Below are positions 9,690 to 18,054 of a stretch of 64,000 nt of DNA, one piece after another (position 1 is the first letter of the stretch; each line of letters starts with the position of its first letter). The stretch is from Bacteroidales bacterium (GTDB lineage: Bacteria > Bacteroidota > Bacteroidia > Bacteroidales > VadinHA17). Position numbers and translations under genes: made by a program. Under the pieces are notes generated by a model that searched no databases, was not told where the DNA came from, and worked only from the letters and a program-made list of their open reading frames with translations. The stretch spans positions 1 through 64,000 of the forward strand of contig JANYJP010000003.1 of NCBI GenBank assembly GCA_025358455.1, read 5' to 3'.

Positions 9690-9737
9690 ATAAGAATTAA
9701 GTATCGGAAGCAATCTCTGATACTTAATTCTTATTTT
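9690..9737 (+). terminator. Strong intrinsic terminator after the TM2 gene
   Basis: ATAAGAATTAAGTATC and GATACTTAATTCTTAT make a perfect 16-bp stem with a 13-base loop, ending in a TTTT run. It separates the first two genes of the cluster from the LolA-like gene, whose ATG is 23 bases further on. Partial readthrough or attenuation is possible because no promoter is obvious between. Confidence 0.8.
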
Positions 9738-9759
9738 GTCTGGTTACATATTGCATTAA

Positions 9760-10467
9760 ATGAATAAAATACAAACACTAGCAGCTGTTTTAGTGCTTTC
9801 ACTTTCACAGGTCAGTATACTTGCGCAGAGTAAGGACCGGGTAAGTGTTACTCAGGAAACCCGGATACTCAGCAGTGGCTCGAAAAGTATTTTTAAATGT
9901 GATATTTATTATAACAAGGAGAAGGATGTCGTAATAACTCATCACTATTATCCAGCTGAGTTTGTTAAAATGTCAAACCGACTTGGTGAATTGAAAATTT
10001 ATTTTCCAGGTAACAATACTGTAACACTTCAGCAAAACGAGGCCTTATCAACTACAAACGAGCTATTATATTATTTTGTTAATAATAAAATGGCTGACCT
10101 TGGTCTTTCAAAAGAGGGATTTAAACTTATTAATACAACCCGTGAAGAAGGAATGATGATCACAATTTGGCAGGCCCCTTCATCATTAACGGTTATTGCA
10201 CAAATAAAAATTGTTTTTAAAGATATGGTCCCGATTTATGCGGAATATCTGGGCCTGGATGGTGGAATAAAGAAAAAAATTTATTACGGCAATTATTCTG
10301 ATTTTAAAATCTTTAGCCTACCCCTGCGCATTACTGAAATAAACTTTGTGAGTAAAACAGATTCAATAATCAGGCTTTCGGTTTTTTCAAATGTCCGCAC
10401 TTCTGGTTTTCCTGATAACAATTATTTTGATTTTAAAATTCCGGATGATGCTAAAATCACTAAGTAG
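9760..10467 (+). CDS. Exported LolA-like hypothetical protein
   Basis: Signal peptide with cleavage after SILAQ (about residue 23). The mature part alternates short beta-strands (KSIFKCDIYY, GELKIYFPG, SLTVIAQIKIVFK, KIYYGNYSDFKI) in the pattern of the LolA/LolB-type open barrel seen in outer-membrane lipoprotein-sorting relatives. The family call is by pattern only. It is the first gene of a four-gene run whose members overlap each other: the YidD start codon lies 20-23 bases before this stop. Confidence 0.65.
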   Translation: MNKIQTLAAVLVLSLSQVSILAQSKDRVSVTQETRILSSGSKSIFKCDIYYNKEKDVVITHHYYPAEFVKMSNRLGELKIYFPGNNTVTLQQNEALSTTNELLYYFVNNKMADLGLSKEGFKLINTTREEGMMITIWQAPSSLTVIAQIKIVFKDMVPIYAEYLGLDGGIKKKIYYGNYSDFKIFSLPLRITEINFVSKTDSIIRLSVFSNVRTSGFPDNNYFDFKIPDDAKITK

Positions 10468-10921
10468 AGGCCTTTTTATAATAATTGTTTTTTCTTATTG
10501 TATAACCAGCCTTGCCCAGGAGCGCATATTTAAGTCTGATATTGAACGGATTAATGCGCAGTTATCCCCGCAACCTAATCAGATTAAACGTACCTATCTA
10601 TATAAGGACGAACCATCAAAATTTAAAAAATTTAATCCGGTGGGTTTGTTACTGGGAGGTACATTGTATTTGTATCAGAATATAGTATCTAAACACATTT
10701 CGGCGGACTGCCTTTATACTCCAAGTTGTTCTGAGTTCAGCAAACAGGCAATTATGCAGGAGGGAATACTTAAAGGGATCATTTTAAGTATTAACCGCGT
10801 GAACAGGTGCAACAGAATTGCCGGCGTAGATCTTAAGCATTACAGTCCTGATACGAAAACCGGCCGTTTCCCCGACCCGGTTTCGAGATACAGAAATGTT
10901 AGACGGCATAATGAAGAATAG
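10445..10921 (+). CDS. yidD: YidD-family membrane insertion factor with N-terminal signal sequence
   Basis: The YidD domain is clear: LYTPSCSEFSKQAI with its cysteines and the downstream segment INRVNRCNRIAGVD. YidD aids insertion of inner-membrane proteins near YidC. The track starts at 10391, but ATG 10445 or 10448 gives a good export signal (LFIIIVFSYCITSLAQ) and overlaps the previous gene by only about 20 bases, so I use it. With about 158 residues it is much longer than classic YidD (about 70-85), because of an N-terminal signal and a linker (KFNPVGLLLGGTLYLYQ) before the domain. Its stop overlaps the next start. Confidence 0.88.
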   Translation: MMLKSLSRGLFIIIVFSYCITSLAQERIFKSDIERINAQLSPQPNQIKRTYLYKDEPSKFKKFNPVGLLLGGTLYLYQNIVSKHISADCLYTPSCSEFSKQAIMQEGILKGIILSINRVNRCNRIAGVDLKHYSPDTKTGRFPDPVSRYRNVRRHNEE

Positions 10922-11789
10922 GAGTATCTCAGGTATTCAGACTGGCCTTATAGCATTTTTCTTAGCATTTTCATCTTTATCTTATTCGCAATACAATGTA
11001 AAATGCGACTTGAAATTTATTTCACATCTGGTAAATAGAGGTGATTATAATGAGGCATTATATTTAACAGACTCAACAGACTGTTCGTCATTGCAATCGA
11101 ATGACAGCATAAATTACTTTCGTGGATGGAGCCTGTATTCACTGAAGCGTTTGTCTGCTTCATCAGTTTCTCTTTTAAAGGTAACGCCAGTGTCGGGATT
11201 TTACCTGAAATCACATTATTTTGCTGCTTATAATTATGCATATTCCGGAGATTACGAAAGTTCTCTGAAAACTCTTTCGGAAATTGTTCAGGATGATGAT
11301 AAGCAGATCTCCCTGACTAATTTTGAAGCTGCAGGTTTTTATCTGCTGCAGGGAGATACTGCAAGATACAGAGAATCGTTTTCTAAAATACGAAGGGGCC
11401 TGTATGAAATTACGGAGTCATCTGATAATCTTCAAAAAATCTCTGATGATTTAAAAATTCATAAATTTAAGTCTCCTGTTGTAGCAGGAATTTTATCCGG
11501 GATTATCCCCGGATCAGGAAAGTTTTATTCTGGAAAGAGAGGTGAAGCTATTTCTGCATTTATCGGAACAACGGGATTAGGATTAGTTACTCTTGAGAAC
11601 TATAGAAAAAGTGGTTTGAGAAGCTTTAAAACAATAATTTTTGGTACTGCGTTTGCGTTCACTTATGTGGCAAATATTTATGGAGCAGTAATGACTGTAA
11701 ATATCATTGAAACAGAATACAGGGACAATGTTAAAAATTCGATCCTTTTCAATTTGCATATTCCTTTGCGTAATACTTTCGACAAATAG
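10911..11789 (+). CDS. Exported repeat protein with C-terminal PGSG membrane segment (DUF5683-like)
   Basis: ATG 10911 is preferred over 10896 because it starts directly before a signal peptide (IAFFLAFSSLSYSQ) and overlaps the yidD stop by 11 bases. Residues 30-180 are helical and TPR-like (LKSHYFAAYNYAYSGDYESS). The C-terminus has the motif AGILSGIIPGSGKFYSGKRG followed by a hydrophobic helical pair. The PGSG-x-x-YSG turn resembles DUF5683 and TM2 hairpins. Function unknown. The next gene is a diverged paralogue. Confidence 0.65.
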   Translation: MKNRSISGIQTGLIAFFLAFSSLSYSQYNVKCDLKFISHLVNRGDYNEALYLTDSTDCSSLQSNDSINYFRGWSLYSLKRLSASSVSLLKVTPVSGFYLKSHYFAAYNYAYSGDYESSLKTLSEIVQDDDKQISLTNFEAAGFYLLQGDTARYRESFSKIRRGLYEITESSDNLQKISDDLKIHKFKSPVVAGILSGIIPGSGKFYSGKRGEAISAFIGTTGLGLVTLENYRKSGLRSFKTIIFGTAFAFTYVANIYGAVMTVNIIETEYRDNVKNSILFNLHIPLRNTFDK

Positions 11790-12660
11790 GATTATTGCAT
11801 CAGATTATTATTCAAATGCCCTGAGAATTTTCTCCGAAGGGCGGTTCTATAGCGCTTCAATTGAGTTTGAGAGAGCACTTTTTTACGAAACTGATATTAT
11901 AAAAATTGCCTGGTGTAAATACTATAAATCCGTATGCTATAAGGAACTCGGGGAAAGCAAGAGGGCGCTGGAAGAGTTAAGCGGAATAAACCCTGTTAGT
12001 TTGTCTGACTCACTTTTCTTTTTAGTTCGCTATGAACAGTCGCTTTGTAATTATTTAAATAATTATCCGGTTCAATCACTCTGGAATATTGATGAAATCA
12101 GAATGCGAATCCCCGACTCTCTGAAAACAATAGATATAATTCCATTGAATGTACTCTGCCTGAATAGTTTAAGAAAGTGGAAAGAAGCAAAAGTTCTTTG
12201 GAATTATTTTTTGGATAATTCAGGATTATCCGATTCAGCAAGGACAGTGATCAGAACTGAGGTATATAATTTGTATGATAAAAGAAATATTCCAAAGTAT
12301 CATTCTACCCGAAAAGCTGAAATATTGTCGGGAATTATTCCTGGTTCAGGGCAGATTTATAGCGGGGCATTCTTCGAGGGCTCTTTTAATTTTGTGTTAA
12401 ATGCAGCAATCCTTGGATATTCGTTTTATGAATTTTATACAAAATATTATTTCACTGGATATATAGTTGGATTAAGTCTGTTTAACAAAACTTATCATGG
12501 AGGCATACACAGGGCTAGTCTGCTTGCAGATGAAAAAAATCTTAATGCGTTAAACAAATTTAACCTTAAAAGCGCTGTTTTGATGATGAAAGTATTAGAG
12601 TTGAGATCTCGCGAAAAAAGCCTGAATTCAGAGTATTCAGATCTTAAAATAAAAAATTAA
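11728..12660 (+). CDS. Exported repeat protein with PGSG membrane segment, paralogue of upstream gene
   Basis: The track start (TTG 11707) is replaced by ATG 11728, which directly precedes a signal peptide (FSICIFLCVILSTNRIIA) and overlaps the previous gene by 62 bases. Helical repeat-like residues 30-190 are followed by AEILSGIIPGSGQIYSGAFF, nearly the same motif as in the upstream gene, and hydrophobic helices. The two genes probably arose by duplication. It is the last gene of the YidD cluster. Function unknown; an inner-membrane role is likely from the conserved hairpin. Confidence 0.65.
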   Translation: MLKIRSFSICIFLCVILSTNRIIASDYYSNALRIFSEGRFYSASIEFERALFYETDIIKIAWCKYYKSVCYKELGESKRALEELSGINPVSLSDSLFFLVRYEQSLCNYLNNYPVQSLWNIDEIRMRIPDSLKTIDIIPLNVLCLNSLRKWKEAKVLWNYFLDNSGLSDSARTVIRTEVYNLYDKRNIPKYHSTRKAEILSGIIPGSGQIYSGAFFEGSFNFVLNAAILGYSFYEFYTKYYFTGYIVGLSLFNKTYHGGIHRASLLADEKNLNALNKFNLKSAVLMMKVLELRSREKSLNSEYSDLKIKN

Positions 12661-12715
12661 TGCAGTCTGTTAAATAAATTATTATTTTTAACTGTAATCT
12701 CTAACCTTAATCAGA

Positions 12716-13903
12716 ATGAAAAAATATCTTACGCTCATTGCTGTTTTTTGTATGCTTCCGGTTTTAGTATTTGGCCAGAGCAAGTTTAATGGTCTCGACA
12801 TGAACATGGGAAATCTCTACAGACTTTCCGATGCAAAAACCAGGTCAATAAGTCCTGAAAACTTTTCGGGAGAAAAAGGTAAAGCAGGTATGGCAGCTTT
12901 AACTGATAAGGACAAACCAAATGCTGCCAATGCGTCTAATGCCGCACGCGACCTGGGACAGGGATGGAAAGTAAACCCATTCATAAAAATCAAATCAGGA
13001 GAGACGTTTACTCTTGCTGAAATAGACGGGCCAGGTGCAATCCAGCATATATGGATGACCCCGACAGGCAACTGGCGGTATTCAATTCTGAGAGTTTACT
13101 GGGATGATGAAACAGAGCCATCAATTGAGTGTCCGGTAGGCGATTTCTTTGGAATGGGGTGGGGAGTATATGCACCTCTTTCTTCTATGGCGATATGTGT
13201 GAACCCCGGAAGCGCATTTAATTGTTACTGGGTAATGCCATTCCGGAAAAAGTGCAGGATAACCATGGAAAATATTAATGATTCTGAAGCTATGAATTTA
13301 TACTACCAGATCGATTACACGCTGACAGAAGTGCCTGCTGATGCAGGTTATTTCCATGCCCAGTTCCGAAGATCAAATCCGGACGAAACATCCATTTACA
13401 CCATAAATGACGGTATTAAGGGAAAAGGACAATATGTAGGAGTCTATCTTGCAATGGGCATTCATAATAACGGCTGGTGGGGTGAAGGAGAGATCAAATT
13501 CTTTATTGACGGAGACTTACAGTTTCCAACAATATGTGGTACCGGGACTGAAGATTATTTTTGTGGCTCTTATGATTTTGATACAAATAAAAAGAATCAG
13601 GCCGGAGTGGATGATTCAAATTATACTGAATTCTGTACTCCATATACCGGATTACATCAGGTAATCAGGGGAGACGGTCATTATAATGTCATGCAGCGTT
13701 TTGGTATGTACAGATGGCATATATTAGATCCTGTTCGTTTTGAAAAAGATCTTAAAATAACCATTCAGGATCTTGGGTGGCATAAAGCCGGCAGGTATCT
13801 GAAACAACAGTCAGATATTGCATCAACCTGTTTCTGGTATCAGACAGAACCTCATGCTAAATTCCCTAAGCTTCCGGAATGGCAGAAGCTTGAAGTAAAC
13901 TAA
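12716..13903 (+). CDS. DUF2961 / GH172 glycoside hydrolase
   Basis: Secreted enzyme of the DUF2961 family, which includes GH172 alpha-D-fructofuranosidase and related arabinofuranosidase activities; members act as trimers or multiples of trimers. A signal peptide (LPVLVFGQ) is present. The family hallmarks GAIQHIWMT near residue 103, ECPVGDFFGMGWG near 140 and GTGTEDYFCGSYDF near 280 are visible. The 395-residue length is normal. A role in arabinan breakdown would fit the pentose genes in this window, but the substrate cannot be read from sequence. It converges with the HAD gene. Confidence 0.88.
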   Translation: MKKYLTLIAVFCMLPVLVFGQSKFNGLDMNMGNLYRLSDAKTRSISPENFSGEKGKAGMAALTDKDKPNAANASNAARDLGQGWKVNPFIKIKSGETFTLAEIDGPGAIQHIWMTPTGNWRYSILRVYWDDETEPSIECPVGDFFGMGWGVYAPLSSMAICVNPGSAFNCYWVMPFRKKCRITMENINDSEAMNLYYQIDYTLTEVPADAGYFHAQFRRSNPDETSIYTINDGIKGKGQYVGVYLAMGIHNNGWWGEGEIKFFIDGDLQFPTICGTGTEDYFCGSYDFDTNKKNQAGVDDSNYTEFCTPYTGLHQVIRGDGHYNVMQRFGMYRWHILDPVRFEKDLKITIQDLGWHKAGRYLKQQSDIASTCFWYQTEPHAKFPKLPEWQKLEVN

Positions 13904-13921
13904 TTTGGCAGGACTGTCAAT

Positions 13922-14617
13922 TCAGGCTTTTGTAATCGAAAGTACTTCCCAGCCTCTTTTTACAGATTCTTTTAAAAGTTTCTTATCGGGATTAACACAT
14001 ACCGGATGTCCTACTGAGCTAAGTATAGGCAGGTCATCAATGGAATCACCGTAATACCATGATTGCCAAGGATCTATATTGTTAGTATTACAATACTGTG
14101 TTAACCTGATTACCTTCTCTTTACCGAAACAAAACAAACCAACCGGGTGTCCTGTATAAATTCCATTTTTTAATTTAAGCTCGGAGCAGATTATGTCATC
14201 CATCTCCAGATAATTGGCAACTTCCCGGCATACAGGTAATATAGCTGATGAAAGAAGTACAACTCTGATTCCGTGAATTTTATGAAAATTGATTTTTTCG
14301 CGAATTTCGGGACGGATAGTTTTTACCAAACGATCCTTAAACATTTCAGCGGAGAAATCTTTCAATGATGACTCGGAAACGCCTTTAAGCCAACCAACAA
14401 GTGAATTGATTAATTTAACAGTATCCCTTAACTTAAACTTGTATAACAAAGAGACATAGGTACCTCTCAGCAGATCAATTATATTAATAAGTTTTTTTTC
14501 ATAAGCATACTGAATTAAAACCTTGCCGCTGTTCGTACTTATCACTGTGCGATCAAGGTCAAAAAATGCGATGCCATTTTTATCCGGATTATTATCTTTT
14601 GAAAAAATGGTTTCCAT
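13922..14617 (-). CDS. HAD-IB family phosphatase (SerB-like)
   Basis: Cytoplasmic haloacid-dehalogenase-fold hydrolase of subclass IB. The catalytic motif I is FFDLDRTVIST (residues 18-28), motif II is LLSSAI near 120, and motif III/IV is YYGDSIDDLPIL near 188. Members remove phosphate from small metabolites such as phosphoserine or from lipid-linked phosphates. The substrate is not evident. It lies 77 bases downstream of the TolB-like gene on the same strand and may be co-transcribed. The spacer carries a degenerate repeat-like segment (14651-14678). Confidence 0.85.
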   Translation of the reverse strand: METIFSKDNNPDKNGIAFFDLDRTVISTNSGKVLIQYAYEKKLINIIDLLRGTYVSLLYKFKLRDTVKLINSLVGWLKGVSESSLKDFSAEMFKDRLVKTIRPEIREKINFHKIHGIRVVLLSSAILPVCREVANYLEMDDIICSELKLKNGIYTGHPVGLFCFGKEKVIRLTQYCNTNNIDPWQSWYYGDSIDDLPILSSVGHPVCVNPDKKLLKESVKRGWEVLSITKA

Positions 14618-14650
14618 CCGGATTGTATATGGTGTTTAAAGCTGATAAGC

Positions 14651-14678
14651 AAACCTTCGTGACCTTTGCGGTTAAAAA
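14651..14678. repeat. Possible degenerate dispersed intergenic repeat
   Basis: Complement reads roughly TTAACCGCAAAGGTCACGAA, which resembles a common low-complexity intergenic repeat (ACCACAAAG / CACGAAGG type) of Bacteroidota genomes. Recognition is by recollection only; a second loosely similar tract lies at 25391-25410. Confidence 0.25.
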
Positions 14679-14694
14679 GATACCATTTGGAAAT

Positions 14695-16221
14695 TTATTT
14701 CCCTGAATTACTTACAAAAGCAACCTGTTTGCTATCGGGGCTCCATGAGGGTACGTTAATTGTTCCCTGACCACCATATAGATAAGCTAATACTTTTATT
14801 TCTCCTCCGTTAACAGGCATTATTCTCAACATTACCCTTTTATAGGAAGGGTGGCTGTTTGGATCTATATCAAGCGGGAAAGAGATAAGCACTATCCATT
14901 TTCCATCAGGAGAGATATGCGGGAACCAGTTATTGTATTTGTCAAAAGTAATCTGCTCCCTGCCTGAACCATCAGGTTTCATGCGCCAGATCTGCATTGT
15001 TCCTGTATGATTGCCATTGTAGTAAATATATTTCCCATCGGGGGAATATTCACAACCGTCAACATGTTCACCGGCTTTTATATCAGTCAATGCAACCTCT
15101 TTTCCACCGTTAATTGAATTCCGGTACAGGTTAAAAACAGTTTTTCCATCGCGCATAGCAACATAAACAACCTCTTTATTATTTGGTGCCCATCCATGAA
15201 AGTAAGAAGGTGTTTTTTCTGTAATCATTTTAGGCTCTCCACCTGTTAAAGGAAGAATATAAACAGAGGAACCTCCTCCGGGCAAACCCTGTCTTTGACT
15301 GCTGACAGCCAGTAATTTGCCATCAAATGAAATGCCATGATCATTATTATTATTGTTGGCTGATCCGGTATTTAGTTTTACAATTTCACCTCCGGTAACC
15401 GGGATAGTATATAATGATCCGTCCATATTGAAAAGAAGTTTCTTGCCGTCGGGCATCCAGTTAGGAGCTTCGAACCTTCCGGCTCTTTCATAGATTACCA
15501 ATCTTTTTCCGTCAGATACATTTATGGTTTCCATTCTGCATCCAAGGTATCCTGAAGAGCCTGGGTTGTAAGCATCGCCTACTGGTTGATCAATTCTTAG
15601 GTTCCAGATCTTAACTTCCTCTGTTACTTCAGGATTGTGTGAACATATGAACGGACCAGCAAGTACTTCATCGGGGAGGTTTCCCATTTCATGTGTGCCA
15701 ATAATCTCAAGAGCTTTACCCGTGTGGGCTGCTCTAAAAGTGATTTTCTTACCAATCCTTTCGATCTGCATAATATTAAATGATGAATCTGCTGCAAATA
15801 TCTCATCCTGAGGATCCCTCATTGCTGCTCCGGCTGATACCCGCCATTGAAGCGCTGTCATCCCGTCACCGTGAAGAGCTGCAGTTATATGGGATGATTT
15901 TTCATCTGTTGTCTCCCTGATCATCCACCCGGTTTTCCTGTGTGCCTCTTTACCCTTACCAACAAACCCGAAATTGGCTGTCATTATGAAATCGCCTTTG
16001 ATCTTGTTGAAGAGATAGTGGAATTCATCTCTTTCAAACCAGATGTTATAGCCGCCTCCCATAAGTGTATAACTCTGATCAGTTTGATTATAAACAGCAG
16101 AGCCGGTTTTTTTGGGATTCCCTATATCAGAATTATTCTGAAAAACGCCCACCTGCCCCGATTGGGATTGAACTACATTGAAAGAGGTCCACATTGCTAA
16201 AAGAGTTATTAAGTACTTCAT
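14695..16221 (-). CDS. TolB-like beta-propeller protein with N-terminal carbohydrate-binding-like domain
   Basis: Exported protein: signal peptide ends near FNVVQSQSG. Residues 30-210 form a beta-rich jelly-roll-like region (KGDFIMTANFGFVGKGKEA) resembling DUF1349/laminin-G-type domains. Residues about 235-508 hold repeated PD40 blades (APNWMPDGKKLLFNMDG, GCEYSPDGKYIYYNG, FPHISPDGKWIVL), the six-bladed TolB propeller. Such proteins are surface or periplasmic binders; no Tol-Pal genes are nearby. It leads the HAD phosphatase on the same strand. Confidence 0.85.
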   Translation of the reverse strand: MKYLITLLAMWTSFNVVQSQSGQVGVFQNNSDIGNPKKTGSAVYNQTDQSYTLMGGGYNIWFERDEFHYLFNKIKGDFIMTANFGFVGKGKEAHRKTGWMIRETTDEKSSHITAALHGDGMTALQWRVSAGAAMRDPQDEIFAADSSFNIMQIERIGKKITFRAAHTGKALEIIGTHEMGNLPDEVLAGPFICSHNPEVTEEVKIWNLRIDQPVGDAYNPGSSGYLGCRMETINVSDGKRLVIYERAGRFEAPNWMPDGKKLLFNMDGSLYTIPVTGGEIVKLNTGSANNNNNDHGISFDGKLLAVSSQRQGLPGGGSSVYILPLTGGEPKMITEKTPSYFHGWAPNNKEVVYVAMRDGKTVFNLYRNSINGGKEVALTDIKAGEHVDGCEYSPDGKYIYYNGNHTGTMQIWRMKPDGSGREQITFDKYNNWFPHISPDGKWIVLISFPLDIDPNSHPSYKRVMLRIMPVNGGEIKVLAYLYGGQGTINVPSWSPDSKQVAFVSNSGK

Positions 16222-16290
16222 ATTTAAGTTTTAAGGAGTTATTAGGCAAATATGTATCTGAAATAATTATTCATATAAAGTTAATAGTAT

Positions 16291-16322
16291 TTTGGCAACA
16301 CAAACATCCTGAAATATTTTTG
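16291..16322 (+). promoter_or_regulatory. Bacteroidota promoter of the metV-metF fusion gene
   Basis: TTTG (16291-16294), a 20-base spacer and TATTTTTG (16315-16322) match the consensus exactly. The predicted transcript would have a leader of about 220 bases before the ATG. Confidence 0.65.
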
Positions 16323-16386
16323 CTATTGATATAGAGACACAAATAATCAGGTAATTTTAGCAGTAAACAAAAGAAATTGAATTATT

Positions 16387-16518
16387 TTGTCATTGAAATC
16401 GACAGACACCGACATTAACAATCAATTTTTAATCGCTGTCTGGGCAACTGACCTCATTCCTGGAAGAGATGATTATGCAATAAGGTTTGCAGGAAATTTC
16501 CAGGACGGCGCTAATTAG
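16387..16518 (+). other. Coding-like stretch without ATG in the metVF leader
   Basis: A frame from TTG 16387 to TAG 16518 reads like real protein (FLIAVWATDLIPGRDDYAIR) but has no ATG. It may be a leader ORF with a rare start, or the decayed 3' end of a lost gene. The 331-base gap otherwise holds only the promoter and a GGAAATTTCC palindrome (16493-16502). Confidence 0.3.
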
Positions 16519-16552
16519 TTGAGATTCTGTTTTAATTATATACATTTTAAAA

Positions 16553-17992
16553 ATGTCAGGTATAAAACCCGCACGCAGATGGCAACCGGCTTTTTATCCA
16601 TTCAAACGGGAGAAGTTCAGCAGACGCGTTCTGGCAAAAACCGAACTGTATATTAAGGGGCCTTTGTTTGGGTGCCGTATGTGTGGCAACTGTCTTCTTC
16701 AGGAAACCGCATTAATATGCCCCATGGAATGCCCCAAAGGTATCAGGAATGGTCCTTGCGGTGGCATTACCCCTGAAAAAATGTGTTATGTGGATGAAAC
16801 CAGAAAATGTATCTGGTACGCTATTTATAAAAGAGCGTTAAACACAGGGAGAGAAGAAACATTACTTGAGATTCTGCCTCCTATTGACTGGAGTAAGACA
16901 GGTACCGAAACCTGGGGTGATGTTTTCAGACAGGTGAGAATTGTTGGTCCGGGCAAGTTCTTTGGCGGGATCCTTTCAAAAGACAAAATAAAAAAGGAAG
17001 AAACCTGGAATAGTATTTTTAAAACAATACGTCAGCCTGAATGGTGGCAGGGCGATTCTGATTATCATCCTGCCCCGGCAGGAGAACCAGCTTCAGATCT
17101 GGAACGCCAGTTGCGTAATGGAAAGTTCGTTGTAGCCACGGAAGTGACACCCCCGATAAGTTCAGGAACCGAGAAACTAATAAGAGACATCAGTTCAGTA
17201 AAACCTTATGTGACTGCCATAAATTTTACTGATTCTTCATCGGCTAATCCTAAGATGTCAAGTCTTGCCTGCTGCAAAGTAGCTCTTGATCTGGAAACTG
17301 AACCGGTTTTACAGATTGCATCCCGTGATACTACAAGAACGGGTCTTCAGTCAACTGCAGTCGGAATTAACACATTGGGAATAAGGAATATACTCTGTAT
17401 AACAGGTGATAGTGCCAGGATTGGCCCTGTTCCTACGAGCAATATGAATGTTGTTGATATCGATTCCGTACAGATGCTCTGGATTCTCAGAAGAATGAGA
17501 GATGAGAGAATATATCTCGATGGCCGCACGATGAAAGAAACTCCAAAGTTCTTCCTCGGGGCAGCAACATCTCCTTTTTCTTCGGATCCTGTATTACAGG
17601 CCATTAAAGACCATAAAAAAATAAATGCCGGCGCCCAGTTTTTCCAGACAAACCTTATTTTCGATCCCAAAAGGCTTGATCCCTGGCTTGAACAGCTTGA
17701 CAAGAGAAACTTATTAAATAAGGTTTATTTGCTTATCGGGATTGCTCCTCTTAAAAGTTATAAGATAGCACTCTACCTGCATACAAAAGTCCCTGGTGTC
17801 AGTCTGCCTGAGAGTATTCTGAAACGTATGGAAAAAGCAGGCGAATCAGCTCCTGAGGAAGGTATTCAGATAGCTCTTGAAATGATTACATCAATTAAGC
17901 TTAAACAGGGTATAAATGGTATTCATTTAATGACATTAGGATGGGAATCATCAGTTCAGAGGCTTGTGACAGAATCAGGACTGAATAAGTAA
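16553..17992 (+). CDS. MetV-MetF fusion: methylenetetrahydrofolate reductase with N-terminal MTHFR_C zinc/cysteine domain
   Basis: Cytoplasmic one-carbon enzyme that would reduce 5,10-methylene-THF to 5-methyl-THF. Residues about 35-110 form a cysteine-rich domain of the MetV/MTHFR_C type (GCRMCGNCLLQET, CPMECPKGIRNGPCGG). Residues about 190-479 are a MetF-type TIM barrel (VVATEVTPPIS, GIRNILCITGD, KFFLGAATSPF, GAQFFQTNLIFD). In acetogens MetV and MetF are separate subunits; here they are one chain with MetV first. No homocysteine methyltransferase or folate gene is adjacent. The long leader may carry regulation. Confidence 0.85.
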   Translation: MSGIKPARRWQPAFYPFKREKFSRRVLAKTELYIKGPLFGCRMCGNCLLQETALICPMECPKGIRNGPCGGITPEKMCYVDETRKCIWYAIYKRALNTGREETLLEILPPIDWSKTGTETWGDVFRQVRIVGPGKFFGGILSKDKIKKEETWNSIFKTIRQPEWWQGDSDYHPAPAGEPASDLERQLRNGKFVVATEVTPPISSGTEKLIRDISSVKPYVTAINFTDSSSANPKMSSLACCKVALDLETEPVLQIASRDTTRTGLQSTAVGINTLGIRNILCITGDSARIGPVPTSNMNVVDIDSVQMLWILRRMRDERIYLDGRTMKETPKFFLGAATSPFSSDPVLQAIKDHKKINAGAQFFQTNLIFDPKRLDPWLEQLDKRNLLNKVYLLIGIAPLKSYKIALYLHTKVPGVSLPESILKRMEKAGESAPEEGIQIALEMITSIKLKQGINGIHLMTLGWESSVQRLVTESGLNK

Positions 17993-18031
17993 AGATTTAA
18001 AGTGACTTCGAAATTTGATAATGTGATTGAG

Positions 18032-18039
18032 TATATTTG
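18032..18039 (+). promoter_or_regulatory. Candidate -7 element of xylBA
   Basis: TATATTTG fits the Bacteroidota -7 consensus; TTCG 21 bases upstream is a one-mismatch -33 box. The leader would be only about 10 bases. Confidence 0.45.
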
Positions 18040-18054
18040 ATGTGAAAAATATAT

